A DNA stretch of 63,143 bases from Candidatus Blautia intestinigallinarum (lineage in GTDB: Bacteria > Bacillota > Clostridia > Lachnospirales > Lachnospiraceae), in assembly GCA_019112635.1 (NCBI GenBank), contig DXIX01000031.1:1-63143 (forward strand). Direction: 5' to 3'. The notes beneath the pieces are model-generated. The model ran no database searches and was not told the origin of the DNA. It worked only from the letters and a program-made list of their open reading frames with translations. Numbering within the stretch: the stretch's first letter is position 1; each line of letters opens with the position of its first letter. Positions 8,183-16,539 of the stretch are shown here, piece by piece. Both the position numbers and the translations under genes were made by a program.

Positions 8183-8399
8183 AGTCTTCTGTGAATATGT
8201 AGCGTTCTTTAATGTCACCGGTCATAATTTCATAAGTGATGGAACCGTCTTCGCTGATTTTCTTTTCACAGGTGGATACCCGGCTGATTTTGCTTTGCAC
8301 AAAAGCATCCAGGTCATCGGTTTCAATCTCGGAGATTTGGGAGTGAGGCTTGCAGCTGCACTGATCGTAGATCTCACGGATCATTTCATAACACTTCAT
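8181..8399 (-). CDS. Conserved small protein of unknown function (72 aa)
   Basis: A 72-residue soluble protein starting MKCYEMIREIYDQCS with AAGGAGGA directly upstream. It is acidic, with a predicted N-terminal helix containing two Cys (3 and 14) plus CSC, a central variable part and a C-terminal beta hairpin (GSITYEIMTGDIKERYIF). I recognise no named family. It is a real gene judging by the ribosome site, its own terminator and its divergent position relative to the Dus gene. Function not assignable. Confidence 0.7.
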   Translation of the reverse strand: MKCYEMIREIYDQCSCKPHSQISEIETDDLDAFVQSKISRVSTCEKKISEDGSITYEIMTGDIKERYIFTED

Positions 8400-8485
8400 A
8401 AAAAGTCCTCCTTGATCTTATGGAATTTCTATATCATTTATTATAACGGATACAAAAATTTTTTGCAAAGGATGAAAATGAGAAA

Positions 8486-9433
8486 ATGACAGAATATTAT
8501 TTTGCCCCTCTGGAAGGGATCACCGGATGTCTGTTCCGGCAGGTTCATCACCGGCATTTTCCTCAGATGGACCGGTATTTTATGCCCTTTCTGGTTCCCC
8601 ATGAGAAGAGAACATTCAATGGCAAAGAACTCAGAGAAATGGATCCTGAGAATAATAAAGGGATTTGGGTGATTCCCCAGATTATGACGAATAAAGCGGA
8701 GGATTTCATTTCCACTGCCAGAAAGCTTCAGAACAGAGGATATGAAGAAGTGAATTTAAACCTGGGATGTCCGTCAAAGACGGTTGTCTCCAAGGGAAGA
8801 GGCTCAGGCTTTCTGGCTTATCCTGAGCAGCTGGACGCTTTTCTCGATCAGATTTTCCAGAAGCTTGATATGAAAATTTCTGTGAAGACGAGGATCGGGG
8901 TGGAAGACGAGGAAGAATTTGGCCGTCTTTTGGAAATCTACAATCACTATCCATTGTCAGAATTGATTATTCATCCGAGACTGCAGCGGGATCAGTATAA
9001 ATTTCCGATTCACATGGAAATTTTTGACCAGGCTGTGAAGGACAGCAAAAATGTGCTCTGTTATAATGGAGATCTCACAATGAAAGAAGAAGTGGAAAAC
9101 TTTCAGAAGGCTTTCCCCGGAGTGGAGCGTATTATGATTGGAAGAGGACTTCTGCGAAATCCCGGATTGGTTCAGGAGATGAAGACTGGACAGGTTCTCA
9201 GTAAGGAACAGCTGCGGGAGTATCATGACGATATCTATCAGGTTTATCAGGACACACAATGCGGGGAGCGCAATGTGTTGTTCCGCATGAAGGAATTGTG
9301 GGGATTTATGATTGATCTTTTTGAAGAGCCGAAGAAATATGGAAAGAAGATACGCAAGTCGCAAAAGCTGTGGGAGTATGAGGAAGCGGTCAATGGACTT
9401 TTTGAGGAGAGAGATTTTCGGCGGAAGTTTTGA
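8486..9433 (+). CDS. dus: tRNA-dihydrouridine synthase
   Basis: A 315-residue FMN enzyme that reduces uridines in tRNA D-loops. The TIM barrel begins FAPLEGITGCLFRQ. The catalytic cysteine is Cys95 in NLNLGCPSKTV, followed by KGRGSGFL. FMN-phosphate and tRNA-binding motifs appear as SVKTRIG, LIIHPR and MIGRGLLRNP. A C-terminal helical domain (about 240-315) ends the protein. The AAAGGA upstream is about 13 bases from ATG, a long but usable distance. No obvious operon partners; it sits 92 bases before the cysteine synthase start. Confidence 0.93.
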   Translation: MTEYYFAPLEGITGCLFRQVHHRHFPQMDRYFMPFLVPHEKRTFNGKELREMDPENNKGIWVIPQIMTNKAEDFISTARKLQNRGYEEVNLNLGCPSKTVVSKGRGSGFLAYPEQLDAFLDQIFQKLDMKISVKTRIGVEDEEEFGRLLEIYNHYPLSELIIHPRLQRDQYKFPIHMEIFDQAVKDSKNVLCYNGDLTMKEEVENFQKAFPGVERIMIGRGLLRNPGLVQEMKTGQVLSKEQLREYHDDIYQVYQDTQCGERNVLFRMKELWGFMIDLFEEPKKYGKKIRKSQKLWEYEEAVNGLFEERDFRRKF

Positions 9434-9525
9434 AAATCATCTGACCACAGAGGATGGTTCTTGCAAATGGCAGAAAAAGAACATATAATAAAAAAGATGT
9501 AAAAAACAAGGTGAGGAAAAGGAAA

Positions 9526-10461
9526 ATGATCTATCAGAATATTTTGGAAGCGATTGGCCATACGCCTATCATACAGTTAAATCATATGACAGGACCAGAG
9601 GATGCCAGGGTGCTGGTGAAATTCGAAGGGCTCAATGTGGGTGGATCGATTAAAACCAGAACAGCCTACAACATGATCTGCGAGGCGGAGAAAAGCGGAG
9701 TCCTCAAAGAGGATTCGATCATTGTGGAGCCGACCAGCGGCAACCAGGGGATCGGTCTGGCTTTGGTGGGAGCTGTCAAAGGATATCAGACGATTATTAT
9801 TATGCCGGATTCGGTAAGCCGTGAGAGAAAGCTTTTGGTGGAGCATTACGGCGCACAGGTGATCCTGATTCACGATGCGGGCAATATTGGAGACTGCATT
9901 GACGAATGTCAGAAGCTGGCGGATAAGATGGCGGCTGAAAATCCAAAAGTCTTTGTGCCACAGCAGTTTAAAAATCCGGCAAATCCCATGGTTCACCGTC
10001 ATCACACCGGTCTTGAGATTCTGGAACAGGTTGCAGGGCCTATTGACGGTTTCTGTTCCGGCATTGGAACCGGCGGAACGATTACTGGTATCGGGGAGAC
10101 ACTGAAAGCTTTGAATCCTCAGATTCGTATCTGGGCTGTAGAGCCTGAGAATGCTGCCATCCTGGCGGGAGGAACTGTGGGAACTCATATCCAGATGGGA
10201 ATCGGTGACGGACTTGTCCCGGATGTACTGAATCAGGAGATCTATGATTCCATCTACATTGTGTCAGATGAGGAGGCGCTGGAGACAGCAAAGGATCTGG
10301 CGAGAAAAGAAGGACTGATGTGCGGAATATCAAGCGGAACCAATGTGGCTGCCGCACTGAAACTGGCTCAGGAGCTTGGAAAAGGAAAGACGGTGGTGAC
10401 GGTACTCCCGGATACTGCCGAGAGATATTTCTCCACACCGCTTTTTGACAGCCAGGAATAA
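9526..10461 (+). CDS. cysK: Cysteine synthase (O-acetylserine sulfhydrylase family)
   Basis: A 311-residue PLP enzyme of fold type II that makes cysteine from O-acetylserine and sulfide. The PLP lysine is Lys43 in GGSIKTRTA, the Asn loop is EPTSGNQGIGLAL, and the phosphate-binding loop is GIGTGGTITGIGE. The C-terminal GISSGTN and VTVLPDTAERY motifs are standard. The true start is ATG 9526 (GAGGAAAAGG upstream), not the longer in-frame ORF. TSGNQG instead of the more common TSGNTG is a small deviation. A strong terminator follows. Other beta-replacing lyases cannot be excluded. Confidence 0.9.
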   Translation: MIYQNILEAIGHTPIIQLNHMTGPEDARVLVKFEGLNVGGSIKTRTAYNMICEAEKSGVLKEDSIIVEPTSGNQGIGLALVGAVKGYQTIIIMPDSVSRERKLLVEHYGAQVILIHDAGNIGDCIDECQKLADKMAAENPKVFVPQQFKNPANPMVHRHHTGLEILEQVAGPIDGFCSGIGTGGTITGIGETLKALNPQIRIWAVEPENAAILAGGTVGTHIQMGIGDGLVPDVLNQEIYDSIYIVSDEEALETAKDLARKEGLMCGISSGTNVAAALKLAQELGKGKTVVTVLPDTAERYFSTPLFDSQE

Positions 10462-10499
10462 ATAATATTTCAGAAAAGCTATAGCCGATTTTTCTTTTG

Positions 10500-10524
10500 C
10501 GGGGCGAGTATTCGCCCCGTTTCT
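10500..10524 (+). terminator. Terminator after cysteine synthase
   Basis: CGGGGCGA/TCGCCCCG form an eight-pair GC-rich stem with a four-base loop followed by TTTC. Confidence 0.8.
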
Positions 10525-10570
10525 ATATGGGTCGTGCTGCCTTGGACAGATTATGACGGCAGCAATACTT

Positions 10571-10810
10571 TCAAGAGTTGAGCATTCTTTTGAGCACTTC
10601 GAGAAATTTTTCAGCAGGTTTTGAGAACATCTGATATTTTTTCCATACGATGTGCATGGGGCTTTTCAGTTGTGGAGCCAACGGACGGAAACACAGAGGA
10701 CTGCCTTTGGAAGTATTTATAATTTTATCATAACCGATGGCGTATCCCAGACCTTCCTCGACCAGAAGGGAGGCGTTAAACAGAAGGTTGTAGGTGGCGG
10801 TTACATTCAA
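10571..10810 (-). pseudogene. Truncated LysR-family regulator (C-terminal remnant)
   Basis: About 79 residues of a LysR effector-binding domain remain: LNVTATYNLLFNASLLVEEG, then GLGYAIGYDKI, and LCFRPLAPQL with the final helix. The winged-helix N-terminus and the first half of the effector domain are missing, and sequence upstream of about 10810 does not continue the family. No start signal is visible. In intact form it would have been divergent from the reductase operon that begins at 10986, which suggests it once controlled that operon. Confidence 0.75.
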
Positions 10811-10911
10811 TTGTTTCAGAGGAGCCGGTGCCGGGATCTTTTGTGGAAGAAAGCAGAAGACAAGTATGCAGATCATTCATAAAACGTATGAAAGATGATA
10901 ATTCACAGGTA

Positions 10912-10941
10912 TTAGACTTGAGATCAGATCCATTTTACAAT
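10912..10941 (+). promoter_or_regulatory. Possible promoter of the reductase operon
   Basis: TTAGAC (10912-10917) and TACAAT (10936-10941) are separated by 18 bases and lie 45 bases ahead of the flavodoxin-type reductase. The match is moderate. Confidence 0.35.
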
Positions 10942-10985
10942 AGAGTCGGAGACAGGAGAAAACCTGTCAGATTGGAGGCATGAAA

Positions 10986-11522
10986 ATGAAGATCATAGTT
11001 CTGGAAGGAAGTCCGAATCAGCACGGCTCTTCTAATATGCTGGCGGATCAGTTTATCCGTGGTGCAGAAGAAGCCGGACATACGGTCAAGGTGATCGATG
11101 CGGCTCATGCAGATATCCATCCATGCATCGGGTGCATCCACTGCGGATATGAAGGACCATGTGTGCAAAAAGACGATGTAGAACAGTTCCGGCAGGACAT
11201 TCTGGAGGCGGATATGATGGTATTTGTCACACCGCTGTACTATTATGGGATGTCGGCGCAGTTGAAAATACTGATCGATCGTTTCTGCGCTTTTAACAGC
11301 AGCATTCAGCGCAAACATATGAAGTCTGCTCTTCTGGCAGCAGCATGGAACAGCGACGGCTGGACATTTGACGCCCTGGAGGCGCATTATAAGACACTGG
11401 TACATTACCTGAACCTGAAGGATATGGGAATGGTGCTGGGAAAAGGCTGTGGTACGCCGTCTATGACACAGCATTCAAAATATCCGGAAAAAGCATATGA
11501 ACTTGGAAAGAAACTGAATTAA
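10986..11522 (+). CDS. Flavodoxin-fold NAD(P)H-dependent FMN reductase
   Basis: A 178-residue flavoprotein with the FMN phosphate loop GSPNQHGSSNMLADQF at the N-terminus and the FMN ring loop TPLYYYGMSAQLKILIDRF. Between them is a cysteine cluster HPCIGCIHCGYEGPCVQKDD, as in the iron-sulfur flavoprotein-like subfamily, though the spacing does not prove a cluster. ATG 10986 is preferred (GGAGG seven bases upstream), since ATG 10980 is only one base from it. It heads a run of three aldo/keto reductases and a tautomerase on the same strand, so it may be part of a xenobiotic or carbonyl reduction operon. Confidence 0.88.
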   Translation: MKIIVLEGSPNQHGSSNMLADQFIRGAEEAGHTVKVIDAAHADIHPCIGCIHCGYEGPCVQKDDVEQFRQDILEADMMVFVTPLYYYGMSAQLKILIDRFCAFNSSIQRKHMKSALLAAAWNSDGWTFDALEAHYKTLVHYLNLKDMGMVLGKGCGTPSMTQHSKYPEKAYELGKKLN

Positions 11523-11555
11523 AAGTCTCATGGCTTTGGCTTTATGGAGGCGATT

Positions 11556-12422
11556 ATGATAGAAAGAATAAAATTAAATAACGGGATTGAAATGCCGATG
11601 GAAGGTTTCGGCGTTTTCCAGATCCCGGAGGAAGACTGTGAAGAGGCAGTAAGAACCGCCATTGAAGAAGGATACCAGCTGATCGATACGGCAAGTTCGT
11701 ATCAGAATGAAGAGGCGGTGGGAAGAGCGATCCGAAGCTGCGGCGTCCCGCGGGAAGAACTGTTTATCACAACGAAAGCATATATCCAGCAGATGGGATA
11801 TGAGAATACGAAGGCGGCATTTGAAGAATCCCTGCAGAAACTGAGACTGGAATATCTGGATCTCTATCTGATCCATATGCCTTTTGGAGACTATTACGGA
11901 TCCTGGAGAGCACTGGAAGAACTGTACAAAGAGGGTCGGATCCGATCCATAGGTGTCTGCAACTTCCTTCCCGACCGCCTGCTGGATCTTTGCTATAATG
12001 TGGAGATCAGGCCGCAGATCAACCAGATCGAGCGTCATCCACATTATCAGAGAAAAGCAGATCTTGAAATCATGAGGGAGCTGGGAGTGCAGCCCCAGGC
12101 ATGGGCACCTTTCGCGGAAGGGCTGAAAGGCTTGTTTGACGAACCGTTATTGAAGGCAATCGCTGAAAAGCACGGAAAGACTCCGGCGCAGATTATCTTG
12201 CGTTGGAATGTACAGCAGGGCGTGATCGTCATCCCCAAATCAGTTCATAGGGAGCGCATGAGAGAAAATCTGAATATCTGGGATTTTGCATTGGACAAGG
12301 CGGATATGGAACAGATCGCAGGTTTGGATAAAGACTGTCCGTCTATGCTGGATACCCGTAAAATAAGCGAGATCAAACGGGTTTATGATTATTTAAACAA
12401 CCCTATTTTGACGAGCTTATAA
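11556..12422 (+). CDS. Aldo/keto reductase (AKR5-like)
   Basis: A 288-residue (beta/alpha)8 NADPH-dependent oxidoreductase. The catalytic tetrad is complete: Asp44 and Tyr49 in IDTASSYQNE, Lys74 in ITTKAYI, His107 in LYLIHMPFGD. The cofactor site IPKSVHRERMRENL is present near the C-terminus. GGAGG lies six bases before ATG 11556. The family reduces aldehydes and ketones including methylglyoxal and keto-sugars; the substrate here is unknown. It is 33 bases after the FMN reductase and about 20 before the next aldo/keto reductase. Confidence 0.9.
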   Translation: MIERIKLNNGIEMPMEGFGVFQIPEEDCEEAVRTAIEEGYQLIDTASSYQNEEAVGRAIRSCGVPREELFITTKAYIQQMGYENTKAAFEESLQKLRLEYLDLYLIHMPFGDYYGSWRALEELYKEGRIRSIGVCNFLPDRLLDLCYNVEIRPQINQIERHPHYQRKADLEIMRELGVQPQAWAPFAEGLKGLFDEPLLKAIAEKHGKTPAQIILRWNVQQGVIVIPKSVHRERMRENLNIWDFALDKADMEQIAGLDKDCPSMLDTRKISEIKRVYDYLNNPILTSL

Positions 12423-12441
12423 GATGAAAGGATCGGTGAAT

Positions 12442-13446
12442 ATGGAATACACAAAACTTGGAAACACGGACATTGAGGTATCGAAGCTCTGTGTCGGATG
12501 CATGAGTTTCGGAAAACCGGGAACACTTCATGACTGGACACTGGATGAAACCGGAACAGAGGAAATCGTAAAACATGCCCTTGATCTGGGAATCAATTTT
12601 TTTGATACTGCGAACGGATATTCGGACGGAACCAGCGAAGAATATCTTGGAAATGCACTTAGAAAAAATGTTTCAAGAGACAAAGTTGTTATCGCATCTA
12701 AAGTCTATTTTAACCCCGGAAGACTTTCTTCCGAAGCGATCCACCGGGAAATCGAAGGCAGTCTGAAACGGCTTGGAACAGACTATCTGGATCTGTACAT
12801 TATTCACCGCTTTGACTATGATACGCCGATCGAAGAGACAATGGAGGCTCTGAATGACCTGGTAGTATCCGGAAAAGTCCGGGCGATCGGAGCGTCGGCT
12901 ATGTACGGATATCAGTTCTATAATATGCAACTGGCCGCCCGTGATAACGGGTGGACGCAGTTTGTGGCTATGGAGAATCATTATAATCTTCTTTACCGGG
13001 AAGACGAGCGTGAGCTAATCCCCATCTGCCGTCAGATGAATGTATCCCTCATGCCCTACAGTCCTCTCGCAGCAGGACATCTGACCCGGCCGGAATGGAA
13101 TTCGGATTCTCTCCGCAGTAAAACAGACCGGGCAGCTATGGGAAAATATGACCGGACAAGGGAGCAGGATATGGAGATCGTCCACAGGGTTCATCTTCTG
13201 GCAGAAAGATACGGCGTAAAAATGCAGCAGACCGCATTGGCATGGGAGTGGGTTAAAGGAGTGACAGCGCCGATTATCGGGGCTACGAAAGCATCCCATT
13301 TTGATGATGCAGTCGGGGCGTTTTCGGTGAAACTGACAGAGGAAGACGTCGCATTTCTGGAAGAACCGTATGTTCCCCACAGGATTGTAGGCGCGGTGGA
13401 CAGTAATCCGCCGGAGGGGACTAAACTGTTGGATGTAAAGAAATAA
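12442..13446 (+). CDS. Aldo/keto reductase (AKR11/YajO-like)
   Basis: A 334-residue aldo/keto reductase, clearly a different subfamily from its neighbour. Tetrad residues are Asp55 and Tyr60 (FFDTANGYSDG), Lys87 (IASKVYF) and His122 (LYIIHRFDYD). The C-terminal part has APIIGATKASHFDDAV, the NADP-binding loop of the AKR11-type family. Internal ATG 12442 is preferred with AAAGGA upstream over ATG 12424, which lacks one. It is likely co-transcribed with its neighbours; substrate unknown. Confidence 0.9.
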   Translation: MEYTKLGNTDIEVSKLCVGCMSFGKPGTLHDWTLDETGTEEIVKHALDLGINFFDTANGYSDGTSEEYLGNALRKNVSRDKVVIASKVYFNPGRLSSEAIHREIEGSLKRLGTDYLDLYIIHRFDYDTPIEETMEALNDLVVSGKVRAIGASAMYGYQFYNMQLAARDNGWTQFVAMENHYNLLYREDERELIPICRQMNVSLMPYSPLAAGHLTRPEWNSDSLRSKTDRAAMGKYDRTREQDMEIVHRVHLLAERYGVKMQQTALAWEWVKGVTAPIIGATKASHFDDAVGAFSVKLTEEDVAFLEEPYVPHRIVGAVDSNPPEGTKLLDVKK

Positions 13447-13471
13447 TTCAGAAATCAGGAGGAAAATAAAT

Positions 13472-14413
13472 ATGACAGAAATGAAAAAAATGCCGAAGAT
13501 CGCTCTCGGAGCGTGGGCGTGGGGAAATGATGGTACATTCGGAGGAAATCTTACCTCTGAAGCCTTAAAGCCGGTATTTGATACGGCGATGAAAGAGGGA
13601 CTCAATCTCTGGGATACAGCGTATGCTTATGGAATGGGAACCTCAGAAAAAGTGCTGGGAGAGTTCCTGGCAACGGTTCCGAGAGACAGCTATCTGATCT
13701 CGGATAAGTTTACTCCTCAGTGCGCAGATCTTTCAGCGGAGAACGCAGTGACAGCGCTGTATGAGAAAAGCGCGGAGCTCCTCGGCACAGACTACATGGA
13801 TTTCTACTGGATCCACAATCCGATGGATGCGCCGAAGTGGGTGACGGAGCTGATTCCACTTGCAAAGAGCGGCAAGATCGGAAAGATCGGTCTTTCCAAC
13901 CATAGTCTGGCAGAGATCAAAGAGGCGGCTGATATCCTAGCAAAAGAAGGGCTGAAGATCTCCGCGATTCAGAACCACTACAGCCTACTAAACCGTTCGT
14001 CCGAGACGTCCGGCATTCTGGACTACTGCAAAGAGAATAATATCACTTTCTTCTCTTATATGGTTCTGGAACAGGGCGCGCTGACCGGAAAATATGACAC
14101 AGAGCATCCTTTCCCTGAGAATTCTGACAGGGGCAGGACATACAATCCCATGCTTCCGAAGCTGGAGAAACTGAATAAAGGACTGGAAGAGATTGCTGAC
14201 CGCCACCATGTGGCAACGGCTCAGATCCCGGTCGCATGGGCTATCGCAAAAGGAACTCTGCCAATTATCGGTGTGACAAAGGTTTATCAGGTAGAAGATG
14301 CGGCGAAGGCCGCGGCGGTGGAACTGTCCGCGGAAGAGATCGAGACGATAGAGAAGCTGGGTGATGAGGCGCAGGTTAATGTCATTCGCTACTGGGAAAA
14401 AGAAATGAAATAG
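13472..14413 (+). CDS. Aldo/keto reductase
   Basis: A 313-residue aldo/keto reductase with Asp48 and Tyr53 (LWDTAYAYGMG), Lys79 (ISDKFTP) and His115 (FYWIHNPMD). It ends with LPIIGVTKVYQVEDAAKAA, the cofactor loop. AGGAGG precedes ATG by eight bases. It is the third such enzyme in a row, and the three sequences differ enough to suggest separate acquisitions or old duplication rather than recent tandem copying. The gene is followed at once by a tautomerase gene. Confidence 0.9.
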   Translation: MTEMKKMPKIALGAWAWGNDGTFGGNLTSEALKPVFDTAMKEGLNLWDTAYAYGMGTSEKVLGEFLATVPRDSYLISDKFTPQCADLSAENAVTALYEKSAELLGTDYMDFYWIHNPMDAPKWVTELIPLAKSGKIGKIGLSNHSLAEIKEAADILAKEGLKISAIQNHYSLLNRSSETSGILDYCKENNITFFSYMVLEQGALTGKYDTEHPFPENSDRGRTYNPMLPKLEKLNKGLEEIADRHHVATAQIPVAWAIAKGTLPIIGVTKVYQVEDAAKAAAVELSAEEIETIEKLGDEAQVNVIRYWEKEMK

Positions 14414-14424
14414 GAGGATCAATT

Positions 14425-14607
14425 ATGCCAGTGATTACATTGGAAGCTGCAAAGTTAAACAAAGGGCAGAAGCAGCAGTTAGCAAAAGAATTTACGGAGA
14501 GCGCTGCCAGAATTATGAATATGCCGGAGGATGCGTTTTATGTGTTCTTAAAGGAAAACTCTCTTGATAACGTAGGTGTTGGCGGCAAATTACTTAGCGA
14601 TAAATAA
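14425..14607 (+). CDS. 4-oxalocrotonate tautomerase family protein
   Basis: A 60-residue protein starting M-P-VITLEAAKLNKGQKQQL. After Met removal Pro1 would be the catalytic base, as in 4-oxalocrotonate tautomerase and related small tautomerases. Length and the pattern of one beta-alpha-beta unit fit the family. A GGAGG site lies six bases upstream. It ends the reductase operon, and a terminator follows. The physiological substrate is unknown; it may act on an enol product of the linked reductases. Confidence 0.85.
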   Translation: MPVITLEAAKLNKGQKQQLAKEFTESAARIMNMPEDAFYVFLKENSLDNVGVGGKLLSDK

Positions 14608-14610
14608 ATG

Positions 14611-14649
14611 GAAAATGGGTGGAACGGGTTAAGTGTTTCACCCGTTTTC
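14611..14649 (+). terminator. Terminator after the tautomerase gene
   Basis: GAAAATGGGTG (14611-14621) pairs with CACCCGTTTTC (14639-14649) over eleven positions, one a G-T wobble. Confidence 0.7.
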
Positions 14650-14672
14650 TGCAATAGGAGTAAAAGGAGATT

Positions 14673-15260
14673 ATTCCGTATTATAAAAATGTTCTGATGT
14701 TTATTGAAAATCTTAAACTCAAACTGGGATTAAATGATACCTATGACATTGAATGTGGGTATGAGGCAGGATGTTTGGGATACTCTTTGTATAATCAGCT
14801 TACTGCGGCAGGAGTCAGATGTGTCATATTAGCGCCGACAACAATGCTTACCCAGCAGGGGCAGCGGATCAAGACGGATGCCAGGGATGCTGTTATGATC
14901 GCCCAGTGCCTGTCATACGGCGGGTATCATCCGGTTTATATTCCTACGGAGGAAGATGATTTTGTTAAGGAGTACCTGCGCATGCGTGATGACTATAAAT
15001 TGGCGCTGAAAAAAGTGAAACAGCAGCTCAACGCATTCTGTCTCAGACATGGATATCGCTATGAGAAAACGAAATGGACGATAGCGCATCTGAAATGGCT
15101 AAAACAGCTGGAACTATCTACATTATACAGAGAGACGCTGGATGAGTATATGGCATCTTATGATGAAACTGCCTGCTATTCGTCTGTCCGGTGGGAATGT
15201 GATGACTTCAAAATAGTCTGCCAAAGCCAGCAATTTAGAATCCTGAGAAAAGAAAAATAA
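14673..15260 (+). mobile_element. IS110-family transposase fragment
   Basis: About 190 residues of an IS110-type (DEDD) transposase: DIECGYEAGCLGYSLYNQL, then CVILAPTTM and KTDARDAVMIAQCL, which belong to the N-terminal RuvC-like domain after its first Asp. The beginning with the first catalytic Asp is missing, and after about residue 165 the sequence no longer follows the family, with the C-terminal Tnp20 domain absent. It is therefore a dead remnant. No inverted repeats or target duplications could be seen. It marks the junction between two reductase segments. Confidence 0.82.
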
Positions 15261-15268
15261 AAAATGTA

Positions 15269-15297
15269 TTGACACTATGTCAGAATAGCATTATACT
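15269..15297 (+). promoter_or_regulatory. Sigma-A promoter of the flavodoxin gene
   Basis: TTGACA (15269-15274), 17-base spacer, TATACT (15292-15297). The first operator copy overlaps the -35 element. Confidence 0.85.
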
Positions 15298-15324
15298 AAA
15301 CGTGTTGACAAGGTGTCAGAATAG
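15269..15324 (+). repeat. Paired palindromic operators (TGACA-N3-TGTCA)
   Basis: A 20-base unit, TTGACA-N3-TGTCAGAATAG, occurs at 15269-15288 and again at 15305-15324, differing only in the three central bases. Each holds the palindrome TGACA-N3-TGTCA. One covers the -35 box and the other the early transcribed region, 36 bases apart, a typical repressor layout. The cognate regulator is not identified. Confidence 0.75.
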
Positions 15325-15347
15325 AAAATAAATAAGGAGGGTTTGAA

Positions 15348-15815
15348 ATGAAAAAAATATTAGTTGCTTATTTCTCTGCAAGCGGAGTGACAGAGCGTGC
15401 CGCAAAAGAAATTGCAAAAGAGGTAAACGGGGATTTGTTTGAAATTCGTCCGCGTGAGCCTTACACAGAGGCTGATCTGGACTGGATCGATAAGGGAAGC
15501 CGTAGTACAAAAGAAATGAATGATCCAGACTGCCGACCGGAGATTGCAAAGACAGTAGAAAATATAGAGCAGTATGATATAGTTTTTCTGGGTTTCCCGG
15601 TTTGGTGGTATGTCGAGCCGAGGATTGTAGATACTTTTTTGGAAAGCTATGATTTTTCCGGAAAGGCGATCATTCCATTTGCCCCTTCCGGAGGAAGCGG
15701 AATCAGCAGAGCCCAAAAAAGCCTGCAGGAGCACTGTCCGAAGGCGGAGTGGAAACAGGGAAAACTGGTAAACAGCGGAGCCGGTGCCTGGGCAAAGTCT
15801 GCTCTTGGAAAGTGA
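15348..15815 (+). CDS. Flavodoxin
   Basis: A 155-residue long-chain-like flavodoxin. The FMN phosphate loop is YFSASGVTERAAKEIA (residues 8-23), the ring loops are GFPVWWYVEPRIVDTFLE and FAPSGGSGISRAQKSL. The family carries single electrons or acts as an NAD(P)H-linked quinone/flavin reductase; this WWYVEPR form is common in clostridial flavodoxins encoded next to oxidoreductases. AAGGAGG is ten bases upstream. The strong promoter and double operator suggest inducible expression. An alcohol dehydrogenase pseudogene follows. Confidence 0.92.
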   Translation: MKKILVAYFSASGVTERAAKEIAKEVNGDLFEIRPREPYTEADLDWIDKGSRSTKEMNDPDCRPEIAKTVENIEQYDIVFLGFPVWWYVEPRIVDTFLESYDFSGKAIIPFAPSGGSGISRAQKSLQEHCPKAEWKQGKLVNSGAGAWAKSALGK

Positions 15816-15862
15816 GACGGAATAATCTATGAAATCTGAAAAAAATAATTGTAGAACAAAGA

Positions 15863-16475
15863 ATGATGAAGGCTGCCGTACTGGCAGGACCAAGACAAAT
15901 TGAGATAAAAGAGGAACCAATTCCGGAACTGAAGTCAAGTGAGATTGAGATCAAGGTATCTGCCTGTGGAGTATGCGGAAGCGATATTCATATGTGAAAA
16001 TCCGGCAAGGGTTGGACAGCAATTTCAAAAAAGGTGACCGTGTGGTATTCTGGGCAAATATGTACTGCGGGGAGTGCGATATGTGCCGGGCAGGCCAGGA
16101 GCATCTCTGCCGCGAGGTAAATGGAACCAACTATATTGGGTTTGTCTGCAATGGCGCGTATGCAGAGTATTATGTGGGAAAAGCGTCCAACGCTTATCTG
16201 CTTCCGGATACGGTATCAGATGTGGCTGCCGGCTTAATTGATCCGCTGATGGTAGCATATCATGCAATCCACCAGTCCGGTCTGAAGCTGCACGACAAAG
16301 TACTTGTTGTGGGCAGCGGCATTATCGGCCAGCTCATCGGCGGACTGGCAAAGAAGGCAGGAGCTTCCTACGTGGATATGTGACAGATGTATTGCCGCTG
16401 GATCAACTGCAGCATGCGTTTGAACGTTTGACTTCAAAGACAGATCCCGTGCTGAAGATTGTCATCAAGCCGTAA
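15863..16475 (+). pseudogene. Zinc-dependent alcohol dehydrogenase (MDR family), internally deleted
   Basis: Three consecutive pieces of one medium-chain dehydrogenase are present in different frames. Piece one (15863-15997) is the N-terminus ending CGVCGSDIHM then TGA. Piece two (about 16021-16383) resumes at FKKGDRVVF with the structural-zinc cysteines CGECDMCRAGQEHLC and the Rossmann start VLVVGSGIIGQLIG. Piece three (about 16384-16475) is the C-terminal PLDQLQHAFERL segment. About 45 residues around the catalytic zinc His and most of the nucleotide-binding half are lost, so no active enzyme is possible. Confidence 0.85.
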
Positions 16476-16487
16476 ATGGATGCATAG

Positions 16488-16522
16488 GAGTCGGGTTTGG
16501 AAAGAATTTTCAGGCCCGACTC
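16488..16522. terminator. Hairpin between the dehydrogenase pseudogene and hxlR
   Basis: GAGTCGGG/CCCGACTC pair perfectly around a 19-base loop, followed by a smaller palindrome and TTTT. Probably a terminator for the plus-strand pseudogene transcript. Confidence 0.5.
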
Positions 16523-16539
16523 ACACGTGAGTTTTGAAC

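Noticed and set aside
14673-15260. Intact IS110 element
   Set aside because: First catalytic Asp region and the C-terminal transposase domain are missing, and no element ends could be found.
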